Assembly: GCA_014155875.1 (NCBI GenBank)
Contig: JACEFZ010005600.1
Span: forward strand, 728,501 to 792,500
Direction of reading: 5' to 3'
Length of the DNA: 64,000 bases
Source: Cepaea nemoralis
Lineage: Eukaryota; Mollusca; Gastropoda; Stylommatophora; Helicidae
In this document: positions 13,965 through 24,362 of the stretch, piece after piece
How the letters are laid out: every line of letters begins with the position of its first letter
Numbering within the stretch: the first letter of the stretch is position 1
Notes under the pieces: generated by a model
Databases searched by the model: none
The model's input: only the letters and a program-made list of their open reading frames with translations
What the model was told of the DNA's origin: nothing
Program-made: the position numbers and the translations under genes

Positions 13965-14200
13965 AATCCAGTTTTACAGAACACAATGACGAAAATCAAA
14001 GGTCGTTGGGGCGGCAAGCCTTCATCAGCAAATAAGTACACAAAACACAAGATATAAACACGAGGAAGACAACAGTACGGCTTAAGAACCGAAGGAGAAT
14101 AATAGAAAAACGATAAAACATTAGAACAATGAAAAGAAAATGAACAAATGAACAAAATGTGCTACTTATCTCAGAATTCCAGACTGTGAAACTGCAATTT
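13965..14200 (-). repeat. Penelope-like repeat with hammerhead-like motif, copy 1
   Basis: On the minus strand 14000-14031 reads CTGATGAAGGCTTGCCG and then CCCCAACGACC, close to the hammerhead core arrangement found in Penelope-like element repeats. The flanks (TTCATCAGCAAATAAGTACA and an end in CAGAATTCC) match those of 14910-15130, so the two are members of one family. The GAAA part of the core is not intact. Confidence 0.5.
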
Positions 14201-14416
14201 TATAGGGATGTGCGTCATACCCTCAGTTAAGCATCTGAAGGGGTCAGTCTATTTGATTGTAGATTCCGACTGATGAAGGATTAAAGGTTGTGGGGTAAAC
14301 GTAAGATTGCATCTGTGTCTTTCCTATCGTACTAGTCATACATTGTGCTCACACACAAATTACAGATCATTGCGGACAATGTAAAGAACACAGTGTAGCA
14401 GGAAGGACAACGGAGA

Positions 14417-14766
<350 letters not shown>

Positions 14767-14814
14767 TGTAAAGCTACCAAACAAGACAGATTAAGATTAC
14801 ACGAGCAGAAACCC

Positions 14815-14880
14815 CGTGCGGTAGTAGCTGGGTGATTTCATCAGACACCCGATCCCTCGCGATACTGTACACAAATAGTA
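14815..14880 (+). repeat. Orphan copy of the initiator tRNA 5' flank
   Basis: GTGATTTCATCAGACACC and TACTGTACACAAATAGT occur here in the same order and spacing as directly upstream of the tRNA copies at 27063 and 34177, but no tRNA follows. Confidence 0.7.
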
Positions 14881-14909
14881 AACAATAAAAAGTGACACAA
14901 AGTAGTGCA

Positions 14910-15135
14910 GCTTTACATAACAGAATTACGACACATACAGGACGTTGCGGCGATTAGCCTTCATCAGCAAACAAATACATTCACAAAACATAACATATAG
15001 CCATGAGATCTCCTTTGACTACATCAGCACGTGACGACAGGACGAGAAGAATGAAAATATGAAAAAATGAAAGTCATGAAGAGACAATGAAAATTGGAAC
15101 AAAATATTCATACTTACCCCAGAATTCCGATGTGC
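14910..15135 (-). repeat. Penelope-like repeat with hammerhead-like motif, copy 2
   Basis: Reading 14938-14972 on the minus strand gives CTGATGAAGGCTAATCGCC followed by GCAACGTCC. Compared with the hammerhead pattern CUGAUGA, stem, GAAA, this has GCAA. It ends next to a short CTAA run at 15155-15178. Confidence 0.5.
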
Positions 15136-15229
15136 AACGAGGATGATCTGTCGACTAACTAACTAACTAACTAACTATCACACTTTTACGGTTTTGATTT
15201 GAAGCCCCTTCGTACAAGAAAAATGCTGA

Positions 15230-15484
15230 ACGGATATTTAAACAGCTATATTAAAAAACCTCAATTTACACATTCGCCACATGGAATTGGTGATTGATCT
15301 GCCTAGGCTGGGCAATTGATTAGAAATTGTAGCCGCAGCCTTGGCAATGAGCCGTGGATTGTTTACAACCGAACTAGTTACACCACACCTCCACCTGTGC
15401 CGACCGCGTGCTGTAGCAGTCTGGGTGATTTCATCACACAGGTCCACGCGACGCTCAACACTAATACTAACTACAGACATCAAC
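15230..15484 (+). repeat. Extended tRNA-upstream unit
   Basis: The segment with GAGCCGTGGATTGTTTA and the CACGTGCTGT-like stretch before GTGATTTCATCACACAGG recurs at 16425-16555 and 16848-16905. There it is split by a LINE fragment and extended by the 46-bp array. It therefore marks a duplicated unit upstream of tRNA copies 1 and 2. Confidence 0.65.
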
Positions 15485-15556
15485 AGCAGAGTGGCGCAGT
15501 GGAAGCGTGCTGGGCCCATAACCCAGAGGTCCGTGGATCGAAACCACGCTCTGCTA
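15485..15556 (+). tRNA. Initiator tRNA-Met (CAT), copy 1
   Basis: A 72-nt cloverleaf with a perfect acceptor stem (AGCAGAG/CTCTGCT), anticodon loop CCCATAA in a stem with three G:C pairs, T loop ATCGAAA with the initiator-type A54 and A60, and no intron. It is followed by T7 and T8 runs that suit a Pol III terminator. The sequence is identical to copies 3, 4 and 10. It charges methionine for translation start. Confidence 0.92.
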
Positions 15557-15689
15557 AAATTTTTTTGTATTTTTTTTCTTGTCTTAAACATAAAGGTAAA
15601 TTATGCTCTGTTTCTACTGACGTTAAAATTACACCTTCGATGGTGATATTGTTTTCTATGTTTTTACTCCTGTGGGTGGTCGCTTGAGC

Positions 15690-15795
15690 TACGGAGTTCA
15701 TGCTTTCTGCGCTGCGGAAAGAGACACAGCCATATGGAATAAAAACCCGGTGCAATGAAGTCGAGCCTGTCGACTTTTAAGCGACCTTTAAGGCT
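15690..15795 (+). repeat. Dispersed repeat (family of 12080)
   Basis: Shares CTACGGAGTTCATGCTTTC, CGCTGCGGAAAGAGAC and CCCGGTGCAATGAAGTCGA with 57900-58010 and, in the opposite orientation, with 16265-16400. Confidence 0.7.
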
Positions 15796-16029
15796 GCGGG
15801 TATGGACAGAGCAACCAATTCTAGTCTGTGAACCAGATGGAGGGAATGGGTTGAGGACGCATACACCAAATGAGAGATTAAAGGAAGAGGGAGAAGAAGA
15901 CACAAGCGATGTTGTTTATGGGACAGTGAGGCGCGCAGTTTCATTTTCTCGGACATACCAAGTCTAGAGTTCGAAATCAGACGAGGGAGATTTGTAAAAG
16001 CGTTATTAAATGATATGAGACGTCCGTCG

Positions 16030-16135
16030 TTCGGAAAACAATGGAAAACCACTGGACGCTAACTTGTTTTGTAAATCATAAACAGCCCAAAACTACTGAG
16101 CTGGACTGCAATGTCCTGTAAAGGATGTGCATCTA
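16030..16135 (+). mobile_element. Diverged SINE body fragment
   Basis: Weak but ordered matches to the SINE body (AACAATGGAAAACCACTG and TGCAATGTCCTGTAAAGG), the end of the family consensus. The head is absent. Confidence 0.5.
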
Positions 16136-16184
16136 ACATTGAAAATATTTCTTTGATAAAAGTGTGGCTAGGATTTAAAATGAC

Positions 16185-16192
16185 GATTTTTT

Positions 16193-16223
<31 letters not shown>
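16185..16223. repeat. T17/G21 homopolymer pair
   Basis: A run of T directly followed by a run of about 21 G, a region prone to sequencing and assembly error. Confidence 0.95.
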
Positions 16224-16264
16224 TGTTTTATTTTTACAAGGATACGGATAAACAGATATTTGAA

Positions 16265-16400
16265 GAAAAAATGTCGCTTAAAAGTCAGCAGTGTCGACTT
16301 CATTGCAACGGGTTTTATCCCATACTGCTCGGTCTCTTTCCGCAGCGCGGAAAGCGTCGCACACAGCACGAACTCCGTAGCTTTACAACCTTCGGACCTT
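16265..16400 (-). repeat. Dispersed repeat (family of 12080), reverse copy
   Basis: Reverse-complement counterpart of 15690-15795, including CATTGCAACGGGTTTTATCC and CACGAACTCCGTAGC. Confidence 0.7.
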
Positions 16401-16639
16401 GGGATATTTGAAAATCTGTATAAAAACAATCTCATGTTACAGATTCACCACATGGAATAGGTGAATGATCTGACGAGATTAGCAATTAATCAGAAATTGT
16501 AGCGTCGGCTTTGGCAATGAGCCGTGGATTGTTTAAAACCGAGCTAGTTGATGACAGAAATACAATAAGAGACAAGTGAAATATTTTGACCACTTTAAAA
16601 GACAACACTTTTAGTTAGTTAGTTAATTAGTTAGTTAGT

Positions 16640-16853
16640 CGCAGTTCCAACTTCACAGCAACGGGTCGTCCCTTTTATAAAACTCATACTGGAGGGTAAG
16701 GAGGAAGGCAAGCGAGCAAGAGATAGACAACGATACAAGTGAGAAGATAACATCAAGAGATGGACCAACAACAGCCTGACAGAATGTACAGTCAAGGCGA
16801 GAGACAGACAGTGCTGGAGATCTATTGCAGCCAACCTTCATTGTGGAGACGGC
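16640..16853 (+). pseudogene. LINE F-family 3' end fragment
   Basis: The reverse complement aligns over about 160 bp with 25685-25850 (TCTCCACAATGAA-GTTGGCT, CCATCTCTTGATGTTATCTT, CTCTTGCTCGCT), the 3' end of the LINE at 25680-26353. It splits the tRNA-upstream unit between GAGCTAGTT and GACGGCAC. Confidence 0.7.
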
Positions 16854-16904
16854 ACGCCTCCACCCGTACCGACCGCATGCTGTAGAAGTATGGGTGGTTT
16901 CATC

Positions 16905-17780
16905 ACACAGGTGCACGCGACGCTCCGCACTAATACTGACTACAGACATCACACAGGTGCACGCGACACTCCGCACTAATACTGACTACAGACATCACAC
17001 AGGTGCACTGGACACTCCGCACTAATACTGACCACACACATCACACAGGTGCACGCGACGCTCCGCACTAATACTGACCACAGACATCACACAGGTGCAC
17101 GCGACACTCCGCACTAATACTGACTACAGACATCACACAGGTGCACGCGACACTCCGCACTAATACTGACTACACACATCACACAGGTGCACGCGATACT
17201 CCGCACTAATACTGACCACACACATCACACAGGTGCGCGCGACGCTCCGCACTAATACTGACCACAGACATCACACAGGTGCACGCGACACTCCGCACTA
17301 ATACTGACTACAGACATCACACAGGTGCACTCGACACTCCGCACTAATACTGACCACACACATCACACAGGTGCACGCGACACTCCGCACTAATACTGAC
17401 TACAGACATCACACAGGTGCACGCGATACTCCACACTAATACTGACTACAGACATCACACAGGTGCACTCGACACTCCGCATTAATACTGACTACAGACA
17501 TCACACAGGTGCACGCGACGCTCCGCTCTAATACTGACCACAGTTTTCACACAGGTGCACGCGACACTCCGCACTAATACTGACTACAGACATCACACAG
17601 GTGCACGCGACACTCCGCACTAATACTGACCACACACATCACACAGGTGCACGCGACACTCCACACTAATACTGACCACACACATCACACAGGTGCACGC
17701 GACACTCCGCACTAATACTGACCACACACATCACAGAGGTGCACGCGACACTCCACACTAATACTGACTACAGACATCAA
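16905..17780 (+). repeat. 46-bp satellite derived from the tRNA 5' flank
   Basis: About 19 head-to-tail copies of a 46-bp unit (catcacacaggtgcacgcga, cactccgcactaatactgac, tacaga) with few variants. The unit equals the single-copy sequence between about -50 and -4 of tRNA copy 1 (15432-15481). The last unit runs straight into tRNA copy 2 with the same junction (gacatcaac before AGCAGAG). Confidence 0.95.
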
Positions 17781-17781
17781 C

Positions 17782-17853
17782 AGCAGAGTGGCGCAGTGGA
17801 AGCGTGCTGGGCCCATAACCCAGAGGTCCGTGGATCGAAACGACGCTCTGCTA
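17782..17853 (+). tRNA. Initiator tRNA-Met (CAT), copy 2, one T-stem mismatch
   Basis: Same 72-nt sequence as copy 1 except CGACG instead of CCACG in the 3' T-stem, which removes one base pair. The anticodon arm and acceptor stem are intact. T5 runs follow a few bases downstream. Its 5' flank is the 46-bp array. It could be a weak gene or an early pseudogene. Confidence 0.75.
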
Positions 17854-18057
17854 TTTATATTGTGTTTTTGTTTTTACTCAAGCACATTATTAATTTAAAT
17901 GTGGCAATGTTTCTTCTGACGGCACAAGTGTGGCCTTTATGCTAGACAAGACTGACATTAACATGCTTTCAGTGTCACACGGTGAACACCACAGAAACGG
18001 TAGTTGACGACCTGTACAAAACGCAATCACGTCATCATATTTCTTTCTTTCATTATC

Positions 18058-18139
18058 TTTGACACACACACACACGCGCGCGCGCGCGTACACGTTCACA
18101 CTCACGCGCATGCCCACGCCCACGCGCGTATATATATAA
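18058..18139. repeat. CA/CG microsatellite
   Basis: ACAC, then GCGC, then mixed CACGC and TATATA steps immediately upstream of LINE B, whose 5' truncation point lies here. Confidence 0.85.
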
Positions 18140-19262
18140 CGTTAGTCTCAGCCCTTTCCTGGCACCAACACTGTTCAGCCTCATGTTTTCAGCCATGTTG
18201 ACGAATGCCTTCGAGAACAACGACATTGGAATAGACAACTACCGCATGGATGGAAAGTTATTCAATCTCAGAAGGCTAAAAGCTAAAACCAAAATTAACA
18301 GCAACACCGTCAGAGAGCTCCTGTTTGCTGATGATTGCGCTCAATACCCCAACTCAGAGACGGACATGCAACATAATGTTTCAGCTTTTTCACATGCCTG
18401 TGCCAACTTTGGGCTCAATATCAACTTGGAGAAGACTGTAGTTATGTACCAGCCAGCTCCAGAGAATAATCACACTGTGCCGAATATCAAAGTGAATGAT
18501 CATAGACTAAGTGTTGTGGACAAATTCACCTATCTTGGCAGCACTGTGTCACAATTGATGACGAAGTGAATGCAAGAATCTCCAAGGCCAGTGTGGCCTT
18601 TGGCAGACTGTACAAGAATGTATGGAACAGAAATGGAATAAGCCTGCAAACAAAACTGAATGTCTACAAAGCAGTTGTATTATCCACACTGCTATATGCT
18701 TGTGAAACCTGGACTGTTTATCAGCGACACGCTAGGAAATTAAACCACTTCCACACAGTCTGCCTGAGGAAGTTACTGGAGATTAAATGGCAAGACAAGA
18801 TCCCAGACACTGAAGTCCTAGAAAGAGCGTCCATGCCCAGTATCCACACTATACTAATGAAGAATCAGATTCGCTGGGCTGGTCACTTGACTCGCATGCC
18901 AAATCACAGGCTCCCTAAAACGAATTTTGTACGGCGAGTTGCGCTGTCGTAAACGCTTTAAAGACACTCTGAACATCTCTCTGAATCCTTTTGGAATTCA
19001 TCATGACACCTGGGAGACTGCAGCCAGAGACCGAAATTCGTGGCGTGCATCATTACACAAGGGTGCAGTCACTTGTGAGGCAACCAGGACTGCAAAAACT
19101 GTGAAGAAAAGACAGAACAGAAAAACCACTGCAGGAAATCCCCCTCCAGAAACGTCAAGCATTCTTTGTCCACATTGTGAAAGGACATTTCGAGCCAAAA
19201 TAGGTCTTATCAGCCATCTTAGAACTCACGCTCCATACTTTCAACCCCACTGAATGAAATGA
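18140..19262 (+). pseudogene. LINE B (RTE-like), RT C-terminal half with C2H2 finger
   Basis: 5'-truncated non-LTR element. It starts in the RT at LAPTLFSLMFSAML and continues through the catalytic FADD segment (LLFADDC, about 18330), a YLGSTVS motif, and the thumb motif STLLYACETWT (about 18690). The C-terminus has a single C2H2 finger, CPHCERTFRAKIGLISHLRTH minus its last residue, at about 19165-19225. Two frameshifts split it (about 18560 and 18935). It ends near TGAATGAAATGAATGG. Relatives lie at 52530-53308 and 58257-59212, and an 18-residue-long piece of the same thumb region at 28257-28300. Confidence 0.88.
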
Positions 19263-19303
19263 ATGGTCATCATCATTCTTGATGGACAAACAACAACGTT
19301 AGT

Positions 19304-19541
19304 TGCATATCCTTTACAGGACGTCGCAGTCATCAGCGGCATGTTTTGCTGTTGTGATGTCTTGGCAAGTTTACTTTCAGTAGTTTGCCATTGCTTTCTG
19401 AACGACCGGCACCCATACCAATTCGTAAAAAACCAACGCAACGCGGTCTGCTGCCAAATCGGGCGCATTTGTGTTTCGAACGCGGGTATGCGGGATCACG
19501 AACCGCGTCCGTAAAGCCTTCACCACCAAGCCAGCGTAGAG
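19304..19541 (-). mobile_element. tRNA-derived SINE copy
   Basis: Minus-strand order: tRNA-like head with GCGTTCGAAACAC (B-box-like), then GCCGGTCGTTCAGAAAGCAA, the body and the end GCGACGTCCTGTAAAGGATA. Near full length, about 238 bp. Confidence 0.8.
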
Positions 19542-19628
19542 ATGTATAAAGACGCAAGTCTCAAGTAACATATGACGTCATAGAATGTACGTTTCATCTC
19601 CATAGGCTCAGGTTAATCAAGAAAATCA

Positions 19629-19820
19629 TTCTTCTTCTTCTTCTTCTTCTTCTTCTTCTTCTTCTTCTTCTTCTTCTTCTTCTTCTGTGTTCATCCTGAA
19701 TTATTTTTTTTTTGGACGTGATTGCGTTGTGCCTGTTTACAGCAGAGCTGCGTTCTTATGCCGTTAGGTCGACACATCCGACTTCTGCGGGCATTTGTTG
19801 ACCGGGTTAACCTTCCCGGG
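19629..19820 (-). mobile_element. ~140-bp mini-element, copy s1, with long (GAA)n tail
   Basis: Reads on the minus strand from CCCGGGAAGGTTAACCCGG to an extended GAA tail (TTC on plus, 19629-19685). Flanked by agaaaatcatt (19620-19630, overlapping the tail start) and agaaaataatt (19822-19832), a near-perfect 11-bp target duplication. Confidence 0.8.
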
Positions 19821-20212
19821 GAGAAAATAATTCTATGTCTACTGCTTGGCGAGTCCACTGGCAAGAGGCATGCAATTCTCGTTAGTGAAAAACTATCGAC
19901 TCTCTCCTAGCTGGCCAGTGCTTTGGCAAACGGCCTGTAGTTCTCAGTCGTGAAATACTGGAGGAATCTGGAGGCAAGCATTAGCGTTGTCAGGCACTTA
20001 ATCATGAAAGTAAACAGAATAGAATGACACTAGCGCGTGTACGAAACAGATGAATGAATAGATTTATTTCTCGATGGTAGGATGGAGACATCGGCGTGGT
20101 CGACAGGAAAAGAGCGCTCGGTCTTACACTTCCTTTGCTTTGAAGGCAAGGTAGGCGTTCAACCCCTACACCGGCATTGGGTTGGGCTTAGTGCTGACTT
20201 CTCCTTTATAAA
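19821..20212. other. No gene recognised
   Basis: Contains a TGAATGAATAGATTTATTTC segment near 20050 that resembles the tail repeats near 11500 and 26800. No ORF with a known domain. Confidence 0.4.
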
Positions 20213-20530
20213 CTACTGAACATAAATAGCAAGAAAATCATCATGGGTTGATTGCAACGTCCTGCAAAAGACATGCAATATTGCAGAGATAGAAATGGGT
20301 ACTGGATGTATGGGTTGAGTCTGACGATACCATGGTATAGTAGTCATCCTTGCTGGCACCAGTGTATCAGGAACTAAGAAAAAAGCCGCTGTGCCACTTA
20401 GATGCAACTTAGTTGCACCATTGCTTTCTGAACAACCGGCACTCATGCCATTGTAATAAAACCACAGCAAGGGGTCTGCTTCCAAATCGCCAACAGCTTT
20501 ATTCCGAACGCGGTATGCGGGAAAATGACT
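20213..20530. mobile_element. Two diverged SINE pieces in opposite orientation
   Basis: 20213-20282 is a plus-strand body fragment (TAAACTACTGAAC to GCAACGTCCTGC). 20405-20530 is a minus-strand head plus start of the body (CCATTGCTTTCTGAACAACC and a TCCGAACGCGGTATGCGGG segment). Confidence 0.55.
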
Positions 20531-20661
20531 CAATGTCTATTTAAAGCCATACAGGCAGGTTCACGCATTCATCCGTAAGGACCTCGTGATAGAAATCTGG
20601 TTGATTCCGTCAGACGCAGGTTGCACGCTACTGTGCACAATGTGTGACCATTTTCTTCACC

Positions 20662-20733
20662 AGCAGAGTGGCGCAGTGGAAGCGTGCTGGGCCCATAACC
20701 CAGAGGTCCGTGGATCGAAACCACGCTCTGCTA
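20662..20733 (+). tRNA. Initiator tRNA-Met (CAT), copy 3
   Basis: Identical to copies 1, 4 and 10 over all 72 nt, with intact stems and T loop ATCGAAA. A 15-base T run follows immediately and should terminate Pol III. The 5' flank keeps the CGCTACTGTGCACAATGTGTGAC-like region and TTCACC before the gene, but is more diverged than elsewhere. Confidence 0.92.
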
Positions 20734-20839
20734 TTTTTTTTTTTTTTTAATTTGTTATTATTTTAATCAATGATTGGGTTAAGTGTGTGCTTTAAAATAT
20801 TGCAAAGCTGATACGGCCGGGATTTTTTCACGTTATTTT

Positions 20840-21015
20840 TCTTTTGTTAATGCTTTCACTTTTCTTTCTTTTATTCATTCGTTTTGTAAGTCACCCAATC
20901 CCTATTTCTGTCTTTGTTTCTTTCTTTCTTTATCTCCTTTCTTCCCTCCATACATTCTTTCTCTCAATTTGTTTCTGTCTTTCCTGCAATACTTCCTTCC
21001 TTCACCACTTTCCTA
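20840..21015 (-). repeat. Reverse copy of the array-unit tail block
   Basis: The reverse complement contains GTAAAGTGGTGAAGGAAGGA and GAAAGACAGAAACAAATTG, the tail block of the tRNA units at 28640, 35890, 46380 and 51150. Confidence 0.75.
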
Positions 21016-21355
21016 TTATTACACACAGGCGGCCCAGGCCTTTTGGTCGTCTTCTACTGACCGGAGCAGCAGTGGGATTCGGCAGCTCCCTGAGCGACTG
21101 AGCAGCCCTCTATAAGAACACACTGCTCACCTCCATAGCACGAGGAAGGGGCTAGAAAAGGTGCCCTAAACATTGTCTGCTCCATCACTACCTAACCAGC
21201 TAGCCGAGGTTGATGGGTACCCTAAACTGCGGTCGACATACAAATTAATTACAAACAAAGAAAAACAGGTACAGCTAAAAGAGCAAACCATATTCCCTTA
21301 ACAATCGGAACTTGGAATGTACGCACCCTACTTGACAGAGATGACTTCAAGTAAC
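21016..21355 (+). pseudogene. LINE 5' end with start of endonuclease
   Basis: A 5'-UTR-like stretch followed at 21298-21340 by LTIGTWNVRTLLDRD, the usual start of the APE-type endonuclease of RTE-like LINEs. The frame stops shortly after, so this is a 3'-truncated piece. Confidence 0.7.
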
Positions 21356-21629
21356 AAAATGTCCCCTGGTCTCTGGGTAGTGAGGGCGGACGCCCGTGTG
21401 TATTGTTGCGCACGTAAAAAATCCATTGGCAGTTGGAAATCGAAATTATGTAGCCTAACTACGCTGCCCGGGCAAATTTCCGAGTTAAAAATCGACTCAA
21501 AGTATTCCAGGAACCTCGCCGGCGCTACAGTGTTCGTGCACTGAGCTGAGATTCTCCGAACAAAGGCTTGAGTTAGGAGTAGAACGGAGCATTTATGGGA
21601 TACACCTGTGTGCTGTGATGCTGATCCGT
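21356..21629. other. Unclassified, GC-richer segment
   Basis: No known domain. It ends GATGCTGATCCGTCGATTAAAC just before the pentamer array, similar to GATGATCTGTCGACTAACT at 15140, which suggests the 3' end of a repeat with a short tandem tail. Confidence 0.4.
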
Positions 21630-21838
21630 CGATTAAACTTAACTAAACTAAACTAAACTAACCTAAACTAACCTAAACTAATCTAAGCTAAGCTAAGCTA
21701 AGCTAAACTAAACTAAACTAAACTAAACTAAACTAAACTAACCTAAACTAACCTAAACTAAACTAAATTAAACTAAACTAAACTAAACTAAACTAACCTA
21801 ATCTAAACTAAACTAAACTAAACTAAACTAAACTAAAG
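21630..21838. repeat. (TAAAC)n pentanucleotide array
   Basis: About 40 copies of TAAAC with TAACC and TAAGC variants. Confidence 0.95.
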
Positions 21839-22230
21839 CTGACACACGCTGACGTGTATTACGTGTTTTACAACTGTTTGATATGACACATGAAGCTGAA
21901 ACAGCATTTATGGTTATTGTGTTTGCATACCAGGGCAGGTTTCACTGGTTCGTACCCAAGCGCTAGAGGTATTTTCCTCGTGGTAAATAATTAACTGTGT
22001 CGCATGAAGCACGAAATCCGTAGCTCTAGCGACGCTCCGAGAAAGTTACACTCGTGAACCGGACGACGGAGGCAGAATTCGAACCCACAATCTGTGGAGA
22101 GAGAGGCAGGCGGCGTTTCTACTTCGCCACGGAAACTTCCTTGCAACCGATGGGCGAGTCACTACAGACGGATGTCGAAGACGGGCGGAGGCTGTCGAGA
22201 TATCCCTTTTTTTTTTTCTTTTTTTTTTTG
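21839..22230. other. No gene recognised
   Basis: Contains GCACGAAATCCGTAGCTC near 22010, a short match to the dispersed repeat of 16265-16400, and a poly-T stretch before the next SINE. Confidence 0.4.
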
Positions 22231-22463
22231 CATATCCTTTACAGGACATCGCCGTCAACATCAGCATCTTTCAGCTGTATATTGATTTCTTGGCAAGATT
22301 ACGCTCAGTAGTTAGCCATTGTTCAGAAAGGCCGGCTCAGTTATCCCGCAAGTCACCAGCGGGGGTCGAACCTCTCCCAGCTCTCTCCCGCTCCGAGACT
22401 CTGCGTGATAAACGGGATTACGGAGAAAGTGTTGTAACCCCTCGGCCAGAGAGACCGGCTGAG
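22231..22463 (-). mobile_element. tRNA-derived SINE copy with clear A and B boxes
   Basis: On the minus strand: GCCGGTCTCTCTGGCCGAGG (A-box-like TGGCCGAGGGG), B box GGTTCGACCCC about 70 nt later, then the body with GGCTAACTACTGAGCG and the end GCGATGTCCTGTAAAGG. The A box looks like that of Leu or Ser tRNAs. This copy shows best that the head is tRNA-derived. Confidence 0.82.
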
Positions 22464-22566
22464 ATATCACTAGAACACCAATAATCACAACCGGCAGAAG
22501 TTGAAGAGGGGTGGACGTTCTGGAGTTGGCAACAGAACACCGATGATCACAACATGACGTCACTAG

Positions 22567-23592
22567 CAGTGTTGCCATCTCCCTTTGATGAAAAAGCACC
22601 GAAATCGATCCAAAAATGCACCAAAAGGCACCGACAATTAGCTGTAGACATTCACTTCAATTAAGACATGACATGGACTGCACCACTCGAACGTTATCGG
22701 GCAAACATAAACGCAGCTGTGTCATCAGGAAACTGGCAGCCTACTATTTCTTTCTCAAACTCATAATCTAGATTGGGATCAGGGTCTAAATAATCTTGAA
22801 TAGCGTCACTTTCTGTAATTTTTTTCCTAGGAATGGCAATCTTTGAACTGACAGAATCAGTGAGTTGGATAAGATCGCTGAGTAGTTTTGTTGGATCCTG
22901 TATATCTGCTTCGAATTTCATATTCACACTTTGAACTTCTCCGAGAATATGCTTGAGAAATATGAGATACACATAGTTTTTCATGTCGCTAAACATAGAA
23001 TGTAGAAGTTCTGCTGTATAACAGCGCTCGTTGAGTCTTGCTATATCAAAATGCGCTCTCAGCTCGACCCACTGCTGCAATATTCTGACAATGGCAGACT
23101 GAATGGACATCCATCGTGTCTGGCTTAATTGAACAACCTTCAGCGGATGTTGTCCATCATTTATTGAAGCAAAAAAGGTCCCTGTACTTTGCTTTACGAA
23201 GACATGAGTGAGAAAACCAGTTATATGTTTCTCTAATCATGAACTCTATGTTCCTGGGCAGACAAGCAACTGCAGCCTGTGACACTGCCAGCTAAAGGGA
23301 ATGACATACACACTTAACTAGTACCAGATGAATTAATAAATAAATTACTCGAATATTGCGCTGTAATGTACTAAGACTGTTTTACTCCCTCGCTTCAGTT
23401 CAAATTCGACTTTTTAGTGTTACCAAAATGATTTTTAAAGTAATTTTTACCCACCCAAAATAGCACCAAAAAGCACGAAAAACAGTTGTGAAGCACCAAA
23501 TTCGCGCGGCAGAGCTAAATGCAATATTTTGGCACTAAATGACTTGAAAAGGCACTAAATTTGGTGCGAAAAGCGTCAAAATGGCAACACTG
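22567..23592 (-). mobile_element. hAT DNA transposon relic with 8-bp TSDs
   Basis: Both ends carry the inverted repeat CAGTGTTGCCAT (22567-22578, and its complement ending at 23592), followed by further similar sequence rich in GCACC. The flanks are identical 8-mers, gtcactag (22559-22566 and 23593-23600), the diagnostic duplication length of hAT. At 1,026 bp it keeps only a C-terminal transposase piece, so it is an internally deleted, non-autonomous copy. Confidence 0.9.
22694..23180 (-). pseudogene. hAT-type transposase, C-terminal fragment
   Basis: The open stretch includes VVQLSQTRWMSIQSAIVRIL, then NERCYTAELLHSMFSD, NYVYLIFLKHILGEV and DPTKLLSDLIQLTD. This run is familiar from the region of hAT-like transposases before the C-terminal dimerisation domain. 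No N-terminal BED finger and no catalytic-site context are present. The first Met (23110) lies inside the frame, so it is not a true start. It sits entirely within the TIR-bounded element, which fixes its identity independently of the weak protein recognition. Confidence 0.72.
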
Positions 23593-24084
23593 GTCACTAG
23601 CCACTCAAGGAAAGGAAGACACATGCAGATACAATCATACATTTCCACAACAATGTTCTACTGGAGTGTCTGTTCCCTGTGGTGGTGAAGACGTCGGCTT
23701 TTAGCTGTACTTACCTATTCTTGTTTTCAGTGAGTAGATAGAGAAGCATTAACTCATCAAGTCCAACGGGATAATTATTCATTTTCAGCGACTTCCCGTA
23801 TCTGCCAAGAGCTTATGTACCGCCAAAAGGTTGTCATTGCGTTATAATGCATCATGTCCGCTGCCATATTACTTGTAAGTTATAACTATGACATACCCCT
23901 ACTTCCCATTTTCCGACATCCATTTGTATTTGGTCCAAACCTTCTTTATCTTTGTCTGGCAGTAAATCTGTTAAAACAAAACAAAAGACAGGAAACTACC
24001 AGCTGAAAGAGAATAACACAAACGAAGGAAAGAAGAATGAGGTAGCGTGCCTAAACTTTCCTGTTGAATATATTTCTGTTTACT
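23593..24084. other. No gene recognised
   Basis: Ordinary AT-rich DNA after the hAT target duplication. No domain or repeat boundary recognised. Confidence 0.4.
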
Positions 24085-24362
24085 TTGTGATGGCCAGCCC
24101 TTGGATCCTGCCGGTGTTATTTAACGCCCTAAGAGAGACGTTAGTGAATCCACATCGTTGCCCAGAAAGAGAAGCTTGGGAGTGAGAATTGACACTACCA
24201 GACATGAGAGGCACATTGGGAGAATGAGGGGCCTCATCAGCCAACTCAAAAGGGGAACTATTAGCCGTCAAACGCTGGTGTATGTGTTGAGGGGGGTGGG
24301 GTGGGGGGATCCAAGCACCCATGGACGTCCAGAGTGCAACGATGATACCCCAACAAATAACT
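24085..24362 (+). repeat. Probable LINE 3' end with CTAA tail
   Basis: Short coding-like remnant ending near AACGATGATACCCCAACAAA, directly followed by TAACTAACTAA that grows into the satellite. The arrangement suggests that the satellite may have been seeded by a LINE microsatellite tail. The LINE assignment is weak. Confidence 0.4.

Noticed and set aside
16905..17780. CRISPR-like array of 46-bp repeats
   Set aside because: No unique spacers between repeats; it is a head-to-tail satellite in a eukaryotic context.
19150..19252. C2H2 zinc-finger transcription factor
   Set aside because: The finger is the C-terminus of LINE B, and the same finger follows RT in LINE C and D.
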